Program-made: the position numbers and the translations under genes
Part shown: positions 26,267 through 35,900 of the stretch, one piece after another
How the letters are laid out: every line of letters starts with the position of its first letter
How positions within the stretch are numbered: position 1 is the first letter of the stretch
The notes under the pieces: generated by a model
Databases searched by the model: none
Told to the model about the DNA's origin: nothing
What the model saw: the letters and a program-made list of their open reading frames with translations, nothing else
From: Lachnospiraceae bacterium NE2001
Lineage (GTDB): Bacteria; Bacillota; Clostridia; Lachnospirales; Lachnospiraceae
Length of the DNA stretch: 61,405 nucleotides
Direction of reading: 5' to 3'
Assembly (NCBI GenBank): GCA_900110635.1
Contig: FOEK01000021.1
Location: 9,901 to 71,305, forward strand

Positions 26267-27364
26267 GTGTTTGAACAGGATTTTGAAAATATGCTTCGTA
26301 AGCATCTGGATATTATAACAGATAAGAAGAAGTTCTCCGGACTTGTAAAAGACTACTTTCCGGATAATGCTAAGAATATGAATCTTCTTCTTATGGCTTA
26401 TAACATGGGAATAGCCGATGATATGCAGAATGCTTCTGTAATAAATAATACATTTGCATTTAGATATGTGAAGCAGCTTATGGATGATTTTGGACTCAGT
26501 CGTGCAAATGCTGACTGGATCGTATCCGTATGGTGTGTCTGCTATGGACAGAGGATTTTGGGGAAGCCTTGTGATATAAAGATACAGAGTAAAGCTTCTG
26601 CCGGTCCTGCCATAAAGGAAGAACAACCAACTGCTTCAGGTGGAAAGTATGGAGATCTCTTTATCTATAAGAACAGTTTTTTTGGAAATGGACTTGCTGT
26701 TGCTGGCTTTAGGGGAAGCAAGCGACAGACGATCATATTTCAAAATAGATATAGTGGAAAGAATGTAGTTGAAATCGGTGATAATACATTTGTTGGGGAA
26801 CAGATAGAAGAAGCTATTATCACTGATGGTATTACAAGTATAGGCAATGGTGCGTTTGAAGATTGCAGACAGCTTCATCAGGTAGTTATGCCTATAAGTA
26901 TAAGAGAGATTGGAGAGAGAACATTTGCCGGATGTACAGGACTTAAATCAGTGTCTTTTCCGTTACAGATAGAGAGTATCGGATCCGAGGCATTTAGGGG
27001 GACCGGACTTCGTACAGTAGATATACCCAAGAGTTTATGTTTTATGGGTGATGGTATATTTGCTGATTGTCAGGATATGGATAATGTAGTTATTCCGTCA
27101 AATGTAGACAAGATAACAAAAGGAATGTTTGAGAATTGTACTAATCTGAAGAAGATACAGCTGTCTGATAGTGTTACATCAATAGATGACAGAGCATTCT
27201 TTGGATGTACAGAGCTTGCATTCATTATTATTCCGGATAGTGTAAAGCATATTGGGGTAGATGCTTTCACTGGAACTAATAAGATGTTTATTATTTCTTG
27301 TTCAATGGGTTCATATACAGAGGAATATTGCCGAAAGAATAAGATCAAATATCAGTTAGTATGA
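26267..27364 (+). CDS. BspA-type leucine-rich-repeat protein with N-terminal adaptor-like domain, 365 aa
   Basis: The start is GTG after GAGAGGAG, 26 bp beyond brxL, so it is likely read with BREX. Residues 15-105 form a helical domain (DYFPDNAKNMNLLLMAYNMG, FGLSRANADWIVSVW) that recurs at the C-terminus of the 260-aa protein at 31024. From about 145 to 345 there are about seven LRR_5 repeats of the BspA kind (ITSIGNGAFEDC, IREIGERTFAGC, VTSIDDRAFFGC). There is no signal peptide, unlike the surface BspA proteins, so it is a cytoplasmic protein-binding scaffold. Context suggests a sensor or adaptor linking BREX to the kinase block, an inference. Confidence 0.85.
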   Translation: MFEQDFENMLRKHLDIITDKKKFSGLVKDYFPDNAKNMNLLLMAYNMGIADDMQNASVINNTFAFRYVKQLMDDFGLSRANADWIVSVWCVCYGQRILGKPCDIKIQSKASAGPAIKEEQPTASGGKYGDLFIYKNSFFGNGLAVAGFRGSKRQTIIFQNRYSGKNVVEIGDNTFVGEQIEEAIITDGITSIGNGAFEDCRQLHQVVMPISIREIGERTFAGCTGLKSVSFPLQIESIGSEAFRGTGLRTVDIPKSLCFMGDGIFADCQDMDNVVIPSNVDKITKGMFENCTNLKKIQLSDSVTSIDDRAFFGCTELAFIIIPDSVKHIGVDAFTGTNKMFIISCSMGSYTEEYCRKNKIKYQLV

Positions 27365-27366
27365 TT

Positions 27367-27410
27367 GTCGCATAGTATGCGACACAAACGAGCTTTGGAG
27401 AAGGTATAAT
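27367..27410 (+). promoter_or_regulatory. Operator GTCGCATA-G-TATGCGAC plus -10 box, third of three
   Basis: The palindrome at 27367-27383 is perfect (8-bp arms). TATAAT lies at 27405-27410, again exactly 21 bp downstream and with no -35 consensus. It starts two bases after the stop of the leucine-rich-repeat gene and drives the PH-like/kinase/vWA/PP2C operon. Confidence 0.75.
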
Positions 27411-27432
27411 TGGGAAAAAATGAGGTGAGCAA

Positions 27433-27939
27433 ATGGGTTTACTTGACGCACTTCTTGGTAAAAATCAAATACCAACCGTAACATCTATTCTGCCGTTAGC
27501 TGCAAAGCAGGAGATTCAGGCAGGAAGACTCCCGATTCTGAATACAGACAAAGTGTTTCTCAAAAAAGGTGAGAAAATACACTACATAGATAAGGCTGTA
27601 AACCTTGAAATTAAAACGGTTAAACAATACCGGCATGTAGGACATAGTGGTCCGGGAATTCTCAAAGGTAACAGATACAATGTTGGTGTAGCCAAGCCTT
27701 ACGAATATGAGGAATATGTTCAGCACCGAGGGATTCTTTATGTGACGAATCAGCGGATCATCTTTCAGGCTTCAGAGTGGGCTTTCGACAAAACCTACAG
27801 ATATCTGACAGCCATCCAGCCATATTCAAATGCTTGTGAAATCCAGTTTGGTAATAAAACATATAACCTGATAGTAGCAGATGGTGATCTGCTGTATCAG
27901 ACATTGCAGTTAATAAAGCAAAGGAGGCAGATGCCATGA
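27433..27939 (+). CDS. PH-like domain protein, 168 aa
   Basis: A TGAGGTGAG site precedes the ATG, with only about 16 bases of leader after the predicted -10 box. Residues 35-160 show a beta-rich pattern (VFLKKGEKIHYIDKAV, HRGILYVTNQRIIFQ, AIQPYSNACEIQFGNKTYNLIV) like bacterial PH/GRAM-type domains, in which 'G-LYVTNQRI-F' is typical. Such domains dock proteins to partners or membranes. The stop overlaps the kinase start, so the two are coupled. It may be a kinase substrate or tether. Confidence 0.7.
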   Translation: MGLLDALLGKNQIPTVTSILPLAAKQEIQAGRLPILNTDKVFLKKGEKIHYIDKAVNLEIKTVKQYRHVGHSGPGILKGNRYNVGVAKPYEYEEYVQHRGILYVTNQRIIFQASEWAFDKTYRYLTAIQPYSNACEIQFGNKTYNLIVADGDLLYQTLQLIKQRRQMP

Positions 27940-29237
27940 TGGAAGGACAGTTAAAAAACGGGACATTTCTAACATCAGAAAGCGGTAATAAGTATAAGGT
28001 CGTTAGTCTTCTTGGCGCAGGCGGCCAGGGTGAAGTATATGATGTTGAATGTAATGGAAAACACTATGCTCTAAAGTGGTATTTTAAGGGGAGCGCAACA
28101 GCGAGGCAGAAGAAGATTCTGGAGACTATTATTGCAAAAGGGGCTCCTGATACATCGTTCCTCTGGCCTATGGAAATGGTCATCCCGGCACAGGGAAGTC
28201 TTTACGGATATATAATGCCACTCAGACCTAAAAGTTATAAGAGTATAGTTGATCTGATGAAGCAGAGAGTCAATCCATCATTCCATGTACTTTGCAGAAC
28301 TGCATTTAATCTTACAAAGGGTTATCAGAAGCTTCACGCAACAGGTGCTAAGTATCAGGATATTTCATTTGGTAATCTGTTCTTTAATCCAGACAATGGA
28401 GATGTGCTTATCTGTGATAATGATAATGTATCTTACGACAGCACTAAACCTGGCGGGATTCTTGGAACCCCGGGCTTTATGGCTCCTGAGATTGTAAGAG
28501 GTGAAGCTAAACCTTCAAGAGAGACGGATAGATATTCGCTGGCTGTTCTTTTGTTCTATCTCTTTATGGTAAATCATCCTCTTGATGGTAAGAGGGAAGC
28601 AAATATAAAGTGTCTGGACTATGCTGCAAGAGTAGAACTCTACGGAAAGAATCCGATATTTATATTTGATCCAAATGATACATCCAATAGACCAGATAAA
28701 GAGACACATAATAACGCTAATATCTACTGGCCGCTTTATCCAGATAAGATGAGACAGCTCTTTACCAAGTCTTTTACAACCGGACTCAAGGATCCTAATA
28801 AGAGAGTTACTGAACCGGAATGGATGAGTCTTTTCGCCAATATGATGAGTGGTCAGATAATGTGTCAATGTGGAGCAAGGAATTTCTATGATAAGGATCT
28901 TGAAGATAATGGAAAGCCTCATATCTGCTGGAACTGTGGAAAGCAGATTCAGGTACCAAGCAAGATTGTCATTGGAAAGAACAGAGTGTTACTTGTTCCT
29001 AATATGACCTTAAAGAGACATCATTTATATAACGATTATGATATGGAAACTGTTGTAGGTACAGTTGTTCAGAATCCAAAGAATCCTGCAATGTGGGGAA
29101 TCAGAAATGATGATTCAGTGAATTGGACTTATGAAAAGCCTGATGGGTCGCAGATTCCGATAGAAGTTGGCAGAACAGCTGGAATAGCTAAAGGTGTAAA
29201 GATACATTTCTCTGAGAGCGATGGAGAGTTTAAGTAG
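27936..29237 (+). CDS. Eukaryote-like protein kinase with zinc ribbon and FHA-like tail, 433 aa
   Basis: The kinase fold is clear: glycine loop GAGGQGEVY (27-35), Lys47 in YALKWY, catalytic loop YQDISFGN (Asp142 and Asn147 kept, the usual HRD and Lys changed to YQD and Ser), DND in place of DFG (about 160) and APE (about 183). A zinc ribbon follows (CQCG about 309, CWNCG about 331), then a beta-rich tail that could be FHA-like. The changed loop suggests an atypical but probably active kinase. With the vWA and PP2C genes it forms the TerY-P-type triad described for stress and defence loci. Two ATGs overlap the previous stop. Confidence 0.85.
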   Translation: MMEGQLKNGTFLTSESGNKYKVVSLLGAGGQGEVYDVECNGKHYALKWYFKGSATARQKKILETIIAKGAPDTSFLWPMEMVIPAQGSLYGYIMPLRPKSYKSIVDLMKQRVNPSFHVLCRTAFNLTKGYQKLHATGAKYQDISFGNLFFNPDNGDVLICDNDNVSYDSTKPGGILGTPGFMAPEIVRGEAKPSRETDRYSLAVLLFYLFMVNHPLDGKREANIKCLDYAARVELYGKNPIFIFDPNDTSNRPDKETHNNANIYWPLYPDKMRQLFTKSFTTGLKDPNKRVTEPEWMSLFANMMSGQIMCQCGARNFYDKDLEDNGKPHICWNCGKQIQVPSKIVIGKNRVLLVPNMTLKRHHLYNDYDMETVVGTVVQNPKNPAMWGIRNDDSVNWTYEKPDGSQIPIEVGRTAGIAKGVKIHFSESDGEFK

Positions 29238-29267
29238 ATAGAGTATATAAGTAGATAGAGTATATAA
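29234..29267. repeat. 17-bp direct duplication after the kinase gene
   Basis: GTAGATAGAGTATATAA occurs twice in tandem and includes the kinase stop codon. It looks like a slippage duplication and may affect only the 93-bp gap before the vWA gene. Confidence 0.7.
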
Positions 29268-29330
29268 GTAGAATCAATACAGATTAATAGAACTGATTCA
29301 AATATAGTATAAACACAGGAGGTATTAAAA

Positions 29331-30104
29331 ATGGCAGAATTACAGAGACCAGGTGGAGAACTTGCAAGTAGACCACTTCATTTCTTTTGGGTGGTAGATT
29401 GTTCAGGTTCAATGATTGCAGAAGGAAAGATGGGAATAGTTAATAATGCGATTCAAGAGTGTATTCCAGAGATGGAGTCAGCTGCAGATAATAATCCGAA
29501 TGCCCAGCTTCTTATTAGAGCGCTTCAGTTTTCAACGGGCGCAAGCTGGCTTACATCAGATCCAGTTCCAGTAGAACAATACTCCTGGGCACCACTTGAG
29601 GCAAATGGTGTTACAGAGATGGGAAAGGCTTTTGATCTTCTGGCAGCACAGTTGAGCATACCGCCTATGCCGGATAGAGCCCTTCCTCCAGTTATTGTTC
29701 TTTTGTCTGATGGACAGCCAACTGATAATTATAGGTCAGGACTTGATAAGCTAAAGAAACTTCCTTGGTTCAGAAAGGCAGTTAAAATAGCCATATCAAT
29801 CGGTAGTGATGCTGATGACGATGTTCTTATGGATTTTACAGGAAATAGGGAACTGGTTCTTCAGGCTAACAATCCTACAGCTCTAGTAAAGATGATCAAG
29901 TGGGCATCGACAACAGCCTCAATGGTATCTGCGCCTTCAAGCAAGCCTATGAATTCCGTTGCCGCTTCAGTTCCATCTGGTGGATCAGTAGCAGGCGGTT
30001 CTACACCAGTAGATGATCCATTTGCAGGTGGTGGAGCTCCTCTTATCCTTGATATGAGTAATATACCAAATCCTGATGACTTTGATGATGGGGCTGTTTG
30101 GTAA
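29331..30104 (+). CDS. TerY-like vWA protein, 257 aa
   Basis: The vWA domain spans residues 12-205. The metal site is DCSGSM (about 23-28), the Thr of GVTEMG (about 101) and LLSDGQPTD (about 124), a full MIDAS set. The sequence HFFWVVDCSGSM, then NNAIQECIPEM and SNNPNAQL-like stretches, is typical of TerY. A flexible Ser/Gly/Ala-rich tail ends in a short acidic peptide. In TerY-P triads the vWA partner is thought to be phosphorylated or to scaffold the kinase and phosphatase. CAGGAGGT precedes the ATG, and the phosphatase gene starts 12 bp after the stop. Confidence 0.88.
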   Translation: MAELQRPGGELASRPLHFFWVVDCSGSMIAEGKMGIVNNAIQECIPEMESAADNNPNAQLLIRALQFSTGASWLTSDPVPVEQYSWAPLEANGVTEMGKAFDLLAAQLSIPPMPDRALPPVIVLLSDGQPTDNYRSGLDKLKKLPWFRKAVKIAISIGSDADDDVLMDFTGNRELVLQANNPTALVKMIKWASTTASMVSAPSSKPMNSVAASVPSGGSVAGGSTPVDDPFAGGGAPLILDMSNIPNPDDFDDGAVW

Positions 30105-30116
30105 AGGGGGGATTCG

Positions 30117-30962
30117 ATGAAGCGTTACATTTTCGGAGAATGTGTAAAAGGCGCTACCCATGAACGAACTGGAGTTTCTCTTCAAGACAGTAAAAAGATA
30201 GTTGAAGTATCTGAGGATATCACAATCATTTCAGTTGCTGATGGTCACGGAAGTCAGAAGTGTCCTCTCAGCGAATATGGCTCAAAGATGGCTGTGAATG
30301 TTTTCTGTGATGTCATGAAAAGATATATAGAGAGCTATGGAAGTTCAAAGAAGGAACTCGCCGGGCTCGTGTCATATCTTAATCGTGAAGGAGATACCAG
30401 ATTTGCTCAGGAAATCTGCGAAGAGTGGCAGACGAGGGTAAGAAGATCCTTTGTTAAGAGAAAAGATAAGAATGAAAAATACGGTCATCTCTTGGATGAA
30501 GATGAGATCAAGGATATAGAAGGTGTGTATTCGTTATATGGAACAACTCTTCTTGGGATGCTCATTACAGATACATTTGTCTTCTCCTTTCAGATAGGTG
30601 ATGGCGATATAAATATGGTGACAACTGATGATATAGCACCACTGGTTGAACCAGAGAAGTTCCTTGGAACAGAGACCCATTCATTGTCCAAAATAGATGC
30701 GTGGAAGAAGTCAGTTTCATCAGTAAAGATGAAGAATGCCAAGTCAGATCTCCCATACCTATATATGCTTTCAACTGATGGTTTTGCCAATAGTTATAAG
30801 AATAATGATGAGTTCTACAAGACCTGTAGAGATTACTTCGATATGATCGGTCAACACGGTTTCGAAGCTATAAAGGAAAACCTTGGGGGATGGCTCAAAG
30901 AAACAAGTCAGCTTGGATGTGGGGATGATATAACGCTTGTACTGGCGTATTTTTGCAGATAA
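30117..30962 (+). CDS. PP2C-type Ser/Thr phosphatase, 281 aa
   Basis: All PP2C metal motifs are present: VADGHGS (about 40-46), IGDGDIN (about 160), LSTDGFANS (about 218) and CGDDITLVL near the C-terminus. The enzyme removes phosphate from Ser/Thr using two metal ions and is expected to reverse the action of the kinase two genes upstream. No membrane segment is present. The ribosome site AAAGGGGGG lies seven bases before the ATG. It closes the tightly packed part of the operon; the next gene starts after 61 bp. Confidence 0.92.
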   Translation: MKRYIFGECVKGATHERTGVSLQDSKKIVEVSEDITIISVADGHGSQKCPLSEYGSKMAVNVFCDVMKRYIESYGSSKKELAGLVSYLNREGDTRFAQEICEEWQTRVRRSFVKRKDKNEKYGHLLDEDEIKDIEGVYSLYGTTLLGMLITDTFVFSFQIGDGDINMVTTDDIAPLVEPEKFLGTETHSLSKIDAWKKSVSSVKMKNAKSDLPYLYMLSTDGFANSYKNNDEFYKTCRDYFDMIGQHGFEAIKENLGGWLKETSQLGCGDDITLVLAYFCR

Positions 30963-31023
30963 TGAATAAAAAAATACATATATCATAAATTTTTTAGAAC
31001 AATAATAAAGTAGGAGGCTTTAA

Positions 31024-31806
31024 ATGCGACGTATTAGGTCACACAGTGAATATATTAATCTCTTAACTTATCAAGTTAAACAGTATGATAATAGGACTTT
31101 GGATAGTACGCGCATAAATAGATTTATCAGGCAATATAGTATATATGATACTGATTATATGGATGTAAAAAGAGATAGTTGTGAGATTGCAAAAAGACTA
31201 AATAATAACAGTGTTGATAAGAGAGTAAATAATTATGATCAATATGTAGAAATTTTAAGAAAAGAATTAATTAATAATGATAATAAAAAACTGAATCAGT
31301 GGCAGGTGGATAGATTTCTTTGGTGGAATGATTTGTACAATAATTTGGGAATAACTAGTAATGATGTTTACAAAGATATGGAAATGATTCTTAATGATGT
31401 ATCAAGTGATAATCATAATCTGAGTTCCACAATCAAGTTAGTAGAAAAAAATAATATTCTTGTTAACAATACACTTAATAAAACTATTACACAGCAAACA
31501 TATAAACACTATACAGATGTTTGTTTAATGAAAATAGTAAAGGATTATGCTTATTTACTTGAGGATAACAAGAGAATGAAAGCTATTCTTATGGATTTTT
31601 ATCCAAATGAAAAATTAAAAAGAAATCTATTACTTGCTTGTGTAGAAGAAAATATAGTAAAGGAACTTATAAATAAAACTATATGTGAAAGAACAGATAT
31701 TTACAGGTTTGAAAAAAGGATTATAGATGCTTATGGTTGTTCGCCAGAAAAGGCTCGCGAAATGGTTGATTTATGGATTTCTGCCTTAGAGATAAAAATT
31801 ATATAA
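31024..31806 (+). CDS. Adaptor-like protein with internal N-terminal duplication, 260 aa
   Basis: Two similar N-terminal units are visible (about 9-40 and 77-110): YINLLTYQVKQYDNRTL-INRFIRQY and YVEILRKELINNDNKKL-VDRFLWWN. The C-terminal 80 residues (DFYPNEKLKRNLLLACVEENI, then YGCSPEKAREMVDLW) match the N-terminal domain of the leucine-rich-repeat protein at 26267. Such small shared domains in signalling operons often work as plug-in adaptors, so it may connect kinase output to an effector. The ATG follows TAGGAGGC. Codons are very AT-rich compared with the neighbours, which suggests a different source. No enzyme motif is seen. Confidence 0.65.
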   Translation: MRRIRSHSEYINLLTYQVKQYDNRTLDSTRINRFIRQYSIYDTDYMDVKRDSCEIAKRLNNNSVDKRVNNYDQYVEILRKELINNDNKKLNQWQVDRFLWWNDLYNNLGITSNDVYKDMEMILNDVSSDNHNLSSTIKLVEKNNILVNNTLNKTITQQTYKHYTDVCLMKIVKDYAYLLEDNKRMKAILMDFYPNEKLKRNLLLACVEENIVKELINKTICERTDIYRFEKRIIDAYGCSPEKAREMVDLWISALEIKII

Positions 31807-31856
31807 ATTTGCCAAGAACTGTATGCGATGATAAAAACATGATGGAGACGTATTAA

Positions 31857-32894
31857 TTGATTATTGATAGATATTATTATCATCAACTGAATAATGATGA
31901 GAAGAAGATATATAAGATCTTCTATGATGGAGTTATGGAACATAAGGACATCATTCCTATTCCAATGAAAGGTCTCCCATCTCAAGAGTTTATGGATAAC
32001 GTCTTTTTTGCGCTGACAAGAGATAATCCACTTATATATTTCCTTAATCAGTCAGCATTTAATTATGCACAGGATGACTCGGGAAATGTGGCAATAGTTC
32101 CACAGTACTTCTTTAATAAGGACATCGTTAAGGAATACAACAGGAAGATAGAAGAGACAGTAAATGGTTTAGCGGCACAGTTAAATCTTACTGATGGAAC
32201 AGATTATGAAAAAGAACTGAAGATACACGATTGGATCTGTCAGAATGTAGATTATGATGAGAAGGGACATAATCCGAAGAACGTTGCTAAGTTTATCTTG
32301 TCTCATAACATTATTGGTGTATTCGCTCATCATAAAGCACAATGCGAAGGAATCGCCAAAGCTGCAAAAGTTCTTTTAAATGCTGTTGATATCAAGTGTA
32401 TAGTTGCAACCGGTAAAGCTGTTGGAAATGACCAGAATGGTCCTCATGCCTGGAATATAGTAAAAATAGATGATAAGCCTTATCACGTTGATATGACTTG
32501 GGATATTGGTTCAAATCAGGGTAAAGCAGCTAACAAAATTTCCGGTGGAAGAGTCTATTATGATTATTTCAATATAACGGATGCAGAGATATCTAAGAAT
32601 CATACTATGGAGAAACAACTTCCGGTGTGTGATTCTACTGATATGAATTATTTTCGACTGAATAATATTATCTTTAAATCCAAAGCACAAGCTATCAAAC
32701 ACGTTGAAAAAGAATTATTAAAAGGAAATACAGAATTCTATTTTCGTATAGAAGGTCGTACAAGCCTGAAGAGTACATACAAGGAAGTTCGAGAGGTAAT
32801 ATACAAGTATTGTAATGAGCATAATATAAAGGGACTTAAGATATGGGATAAGATAAATGACTGTATGAAAACCATATGGATTAGACTCATATAA
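31857..32894 (+). CDS. Transglutaminase-like protein, cytoplasmic, 345 aa
   Basis: The papain-like triad of transglutaminase-core proteins is present: Cys in AQCEGIAKA (about 163), His in HAWNIVKID (about 198) and Asp in HVDMTWD (about 212). The HDWICQNVDYD helix before it is also typical. Such domains act as proteases or transglutaminases; many have a signal peptide, but this one has none. The start is TTG at 31857 with a GATGGAGAC site eight bases before; no better start exists. It could be the effector of the kinase/vWA/PP2C operon, an inference from position only. Confidence 0.8.
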   Translation: MIIDRYYYHQLNNDEKKIYKIFYDGVMEHKDIIPIPMKGLPSQEFMDNVFFALTRDNPLIYFLNQSAFNYAQDDSGNVAIVPQYFFNKDIVKEYNRKIEETVNGLAAQLNLTDGTDYEKELKIHDWICQNVDYDEKGHNPKNVAKFILSHNIIGVFAHHKAQCEGIAKAAKVLLNAVDIKCIVATGKAVGNDQNGPHAWNIVKIDDKPYHVDMTWDIGSNQGKAANKISGGRVYYDYFNITDAEISKNHTMEKQLPVCDSTDMNYFRLNNIIFKSKAQAIKHVEKELLKGNTEFYFRIEGRTSLKSTYKEVREVIYKYCNEHNIKGLKIWDKINDCMKTIWIRLI

Positions 32895-32970
32895 AGAGTG
32901 CGTTCATTTATAGGAGTATGGGTTGCAGGATAATGAGAAGGTATAGATAAGTTTAAATAAGGGGTGGCAT

Positions 32971-35900
32971 ATGGCTTTGTATAAACAAGGACAAGTAGTT
33001 GTTTTAAAATCGGACAGTTCCGTTAGAGGAGCAGTAATTAGTATTATTGATGATCCTGCAGAAATCAGATATCAGATATTTACTAATACTATGGGAGTCC
33101 AAGTTTATTATGAATCTCAACTATTAGCTGAAGAGGTTCAAGAAGATCTTTGTAAAGTAGATGCTGAGAGGTTTCATGCAGGGTTAACAGCTTCACTGAT
33201 AAGAAATCCAACTATATCCAGTCTATATTCTCTTAATTCGGCTAAAATTGATTTTATTCCGCATCAGTTTAGACCTGTTCTAAAGTTTATAAAATCAGAC
33301 AGACCTCGACTTCTTATTGCTGACGGCGTAGGTGTCGGAAAAACTATAGAAGCTGGGCTTATTATTCGTGAGCTAGAAGCACGAAGAAATATAGAGTCTA
33401 TACTTATTATTTGTCCTCGTCCACTTGTTTCAGAAAGAAAATGGGAAAGTGAAATGAAACGTTTTGATGAAGATTTCACTGCTTTGGACGGGGATCTTTT
33501 TAGATACTGTATAAGAGAAATGGATTTGGAAGGAGAGTGGCCAGATAAATATAAAAAATGTATTATTCCATACTCACTATTTGATGAAGGTAGTGTATTT
33601 GGCAGTAATAAAGGAAAAACTGCTAAACTTGGACTTATGAATGTTGATCCACCTAAGTTTGATCTTGTGATTGTGGACGAAGCTCACCATATAAGAAATA
33701 CAGCAACATATGCTTATCGAGCTGTTGAGAGATTCACAGACGAGGCTGAGGCTGCTGTATTTTTGACCGCGACACCAGTACAGTTGGCGCAGGATGATCT
33801 GTTTGTATTATTAAGATTGTTACGACCAGATCTTATAATTGATAAAAACACATTTTATGATATGTCGGAGCCTAATACATTTGTTAATTATGCTTCTATG
33901 GCTGTAAGAGCTCAAAAGGATAACTGGCAGCAGGAAGCAATAGCTCAGATTGAGGCAGCATGTGGTACTTCCTGGGGGCACAAAGTATTTCGGAATAATC
34001 CTGCTGTACAGGACATATTAGATGTTCTCCATCAGAAAGAAATTACAGTGGAAGACAGGGTGCAGCTTATATCTGATATTGAGAATCTGCATACATTTTC
34101 AAACCTTATTAGCAGAACCAGGCGTAGAGATATAGGTGAATTTACAGTAAGAAAGCCTATTACTGTTACGGTGGATTTCACACCGGAACAAAGAATTATA
34201 CATGATAGTATTCTTGAAATTACACATGGGATTCTATCGGCTATTCATTGTACAGATAACACTAAGTTTATGATGACAACCATAAGAAGGCAGACTGCAA
34301 GCTGTCTTTTTGGACTTGTTCCTTTACTTAGAGGAATCCTATACAAACATGTCCACGAACTTATAGATGATGATGAGTTTGATGGAAGTCTGTTTGATAT
34401 GGATAAGGATTCGGGAACCATAAAGGCAGAAATTGAAGAAATAATAAAGATGGCTGAGGGGTTGCCGGAGAAAGATCCTAAACTGGATGCTTTATTAGAG
34501 GTAATCGAAACAAAACGCCAGGATGAATTAAACAATAAAATAATGATTTTCAGTAGCTTTAGACATACTTTAGGATATCTGCATAAAAAGCTAACTGAAA
34601 AAGGATATAGAGTTGGACTCATACATGGGGGCGTTGTAGATGAAGAAAGACGACTTCTCAGAAGAAGGTTCAATCCGGCTGAAACACCAATAACCAGCAA
34701 GGAAGCAATAGATATTCTTCTTTTCTCTGAGGTTGGCTGTGAAGGACTTGATTATCAGTTTTGTGATTGTATGATCAACTATGATCTTCCTTGGAATCCT
34801 ATGAGGGTTGAACAGAGAATCGGACGTATAGACAGAAATGGACAGAAGAGTGAAAGTGTAGCTATTTATAATCTTATTACTCCTGGAACAGTTGATGCAG
34901 ATATATATGAGAGATGCCTTATGAGAATAGGAGTTTTTCATAGTTCTATTGGTGACTGTGAAGATATTCTTGGTGATCTGACCAGTGAGATTAAGAAAAT
35001 AGTTGATAATTTTGAATTGACTGATGAAGAACGTCAAGCAAAGCTTCAGCAGATGACTGATAATAAGGTCAGATATATCAAAGAGCAGGAAGAACTTGAG
35101 GAAAAACAGCGAGATCTGTTTGGTGTGCATATGCCTCAGTCAGCATTTGATTCTGAACTTAGTAATGCTACAAACTTCTGGTTATCATCTGATAATATTC
35201 ATAATCTTATTTCGATATATCTGAAGGAAAGGACTGGAGAGAATAAGGAGTATATTCTTGGTGAAAAAGAGTTAAAAACACTCCGCTTATCACAAGAAGC
35301 AAGGTTTATGCTCCTGGATGATTTTAAGAAAGCAAAATTCGTGCGTACTGAAATAAACAGAAACTGGAAGAAATGGCTTGAATCCGGAGAGCAGCATTTA
35401 CAGGTGACCTTTAGTAGTGAATGCAGCATGAAGAATGCTGGAGTTACATTACTTTCGATTACACATCCTTTAGTAAAGCAGGCTTCGGTCTATCTTCAGA
35501 GTAAAGGAAAAGTAGTTAGTGTATTAAAGGTTAAAACAAATAAGTTTTATCCAGGAGAATATCCATTTGCAGTATATCAATGGAAGCTCTCAGGCGAGAA
35601 AGAAGATTTACAGATGAAAACTATTTCTGCAAATACTTCTTTGAATCGTCATATATTTGATTTGTTAAAAGAAAGTTATGGATCAAACTTTAAGCTGGAT
35701 CTTAATTCTTCCAAGTGGGAAGATGTTGAGAATATGCATCATAGCATATGGACTACATCGCTGAAAGAACATAAAGAGAAAACCAAAGAAGTTATTAAAT
35801 ATCGTGAGAGCAGTCTTCAAACAAGTCATAATGCAAGAATAGCCGTATTAAAGGAGCAGTTAGCTAATAGCAAGAATGATACATATAGAGTTCTTACGGA

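Noticed and set aside
31806-31857. Fourth 17-bp operator near TATGCGAT before the transglutaminase-like gene
   Set aside because: Only one half-site matches and no -10 box lies 21 bp downstream.
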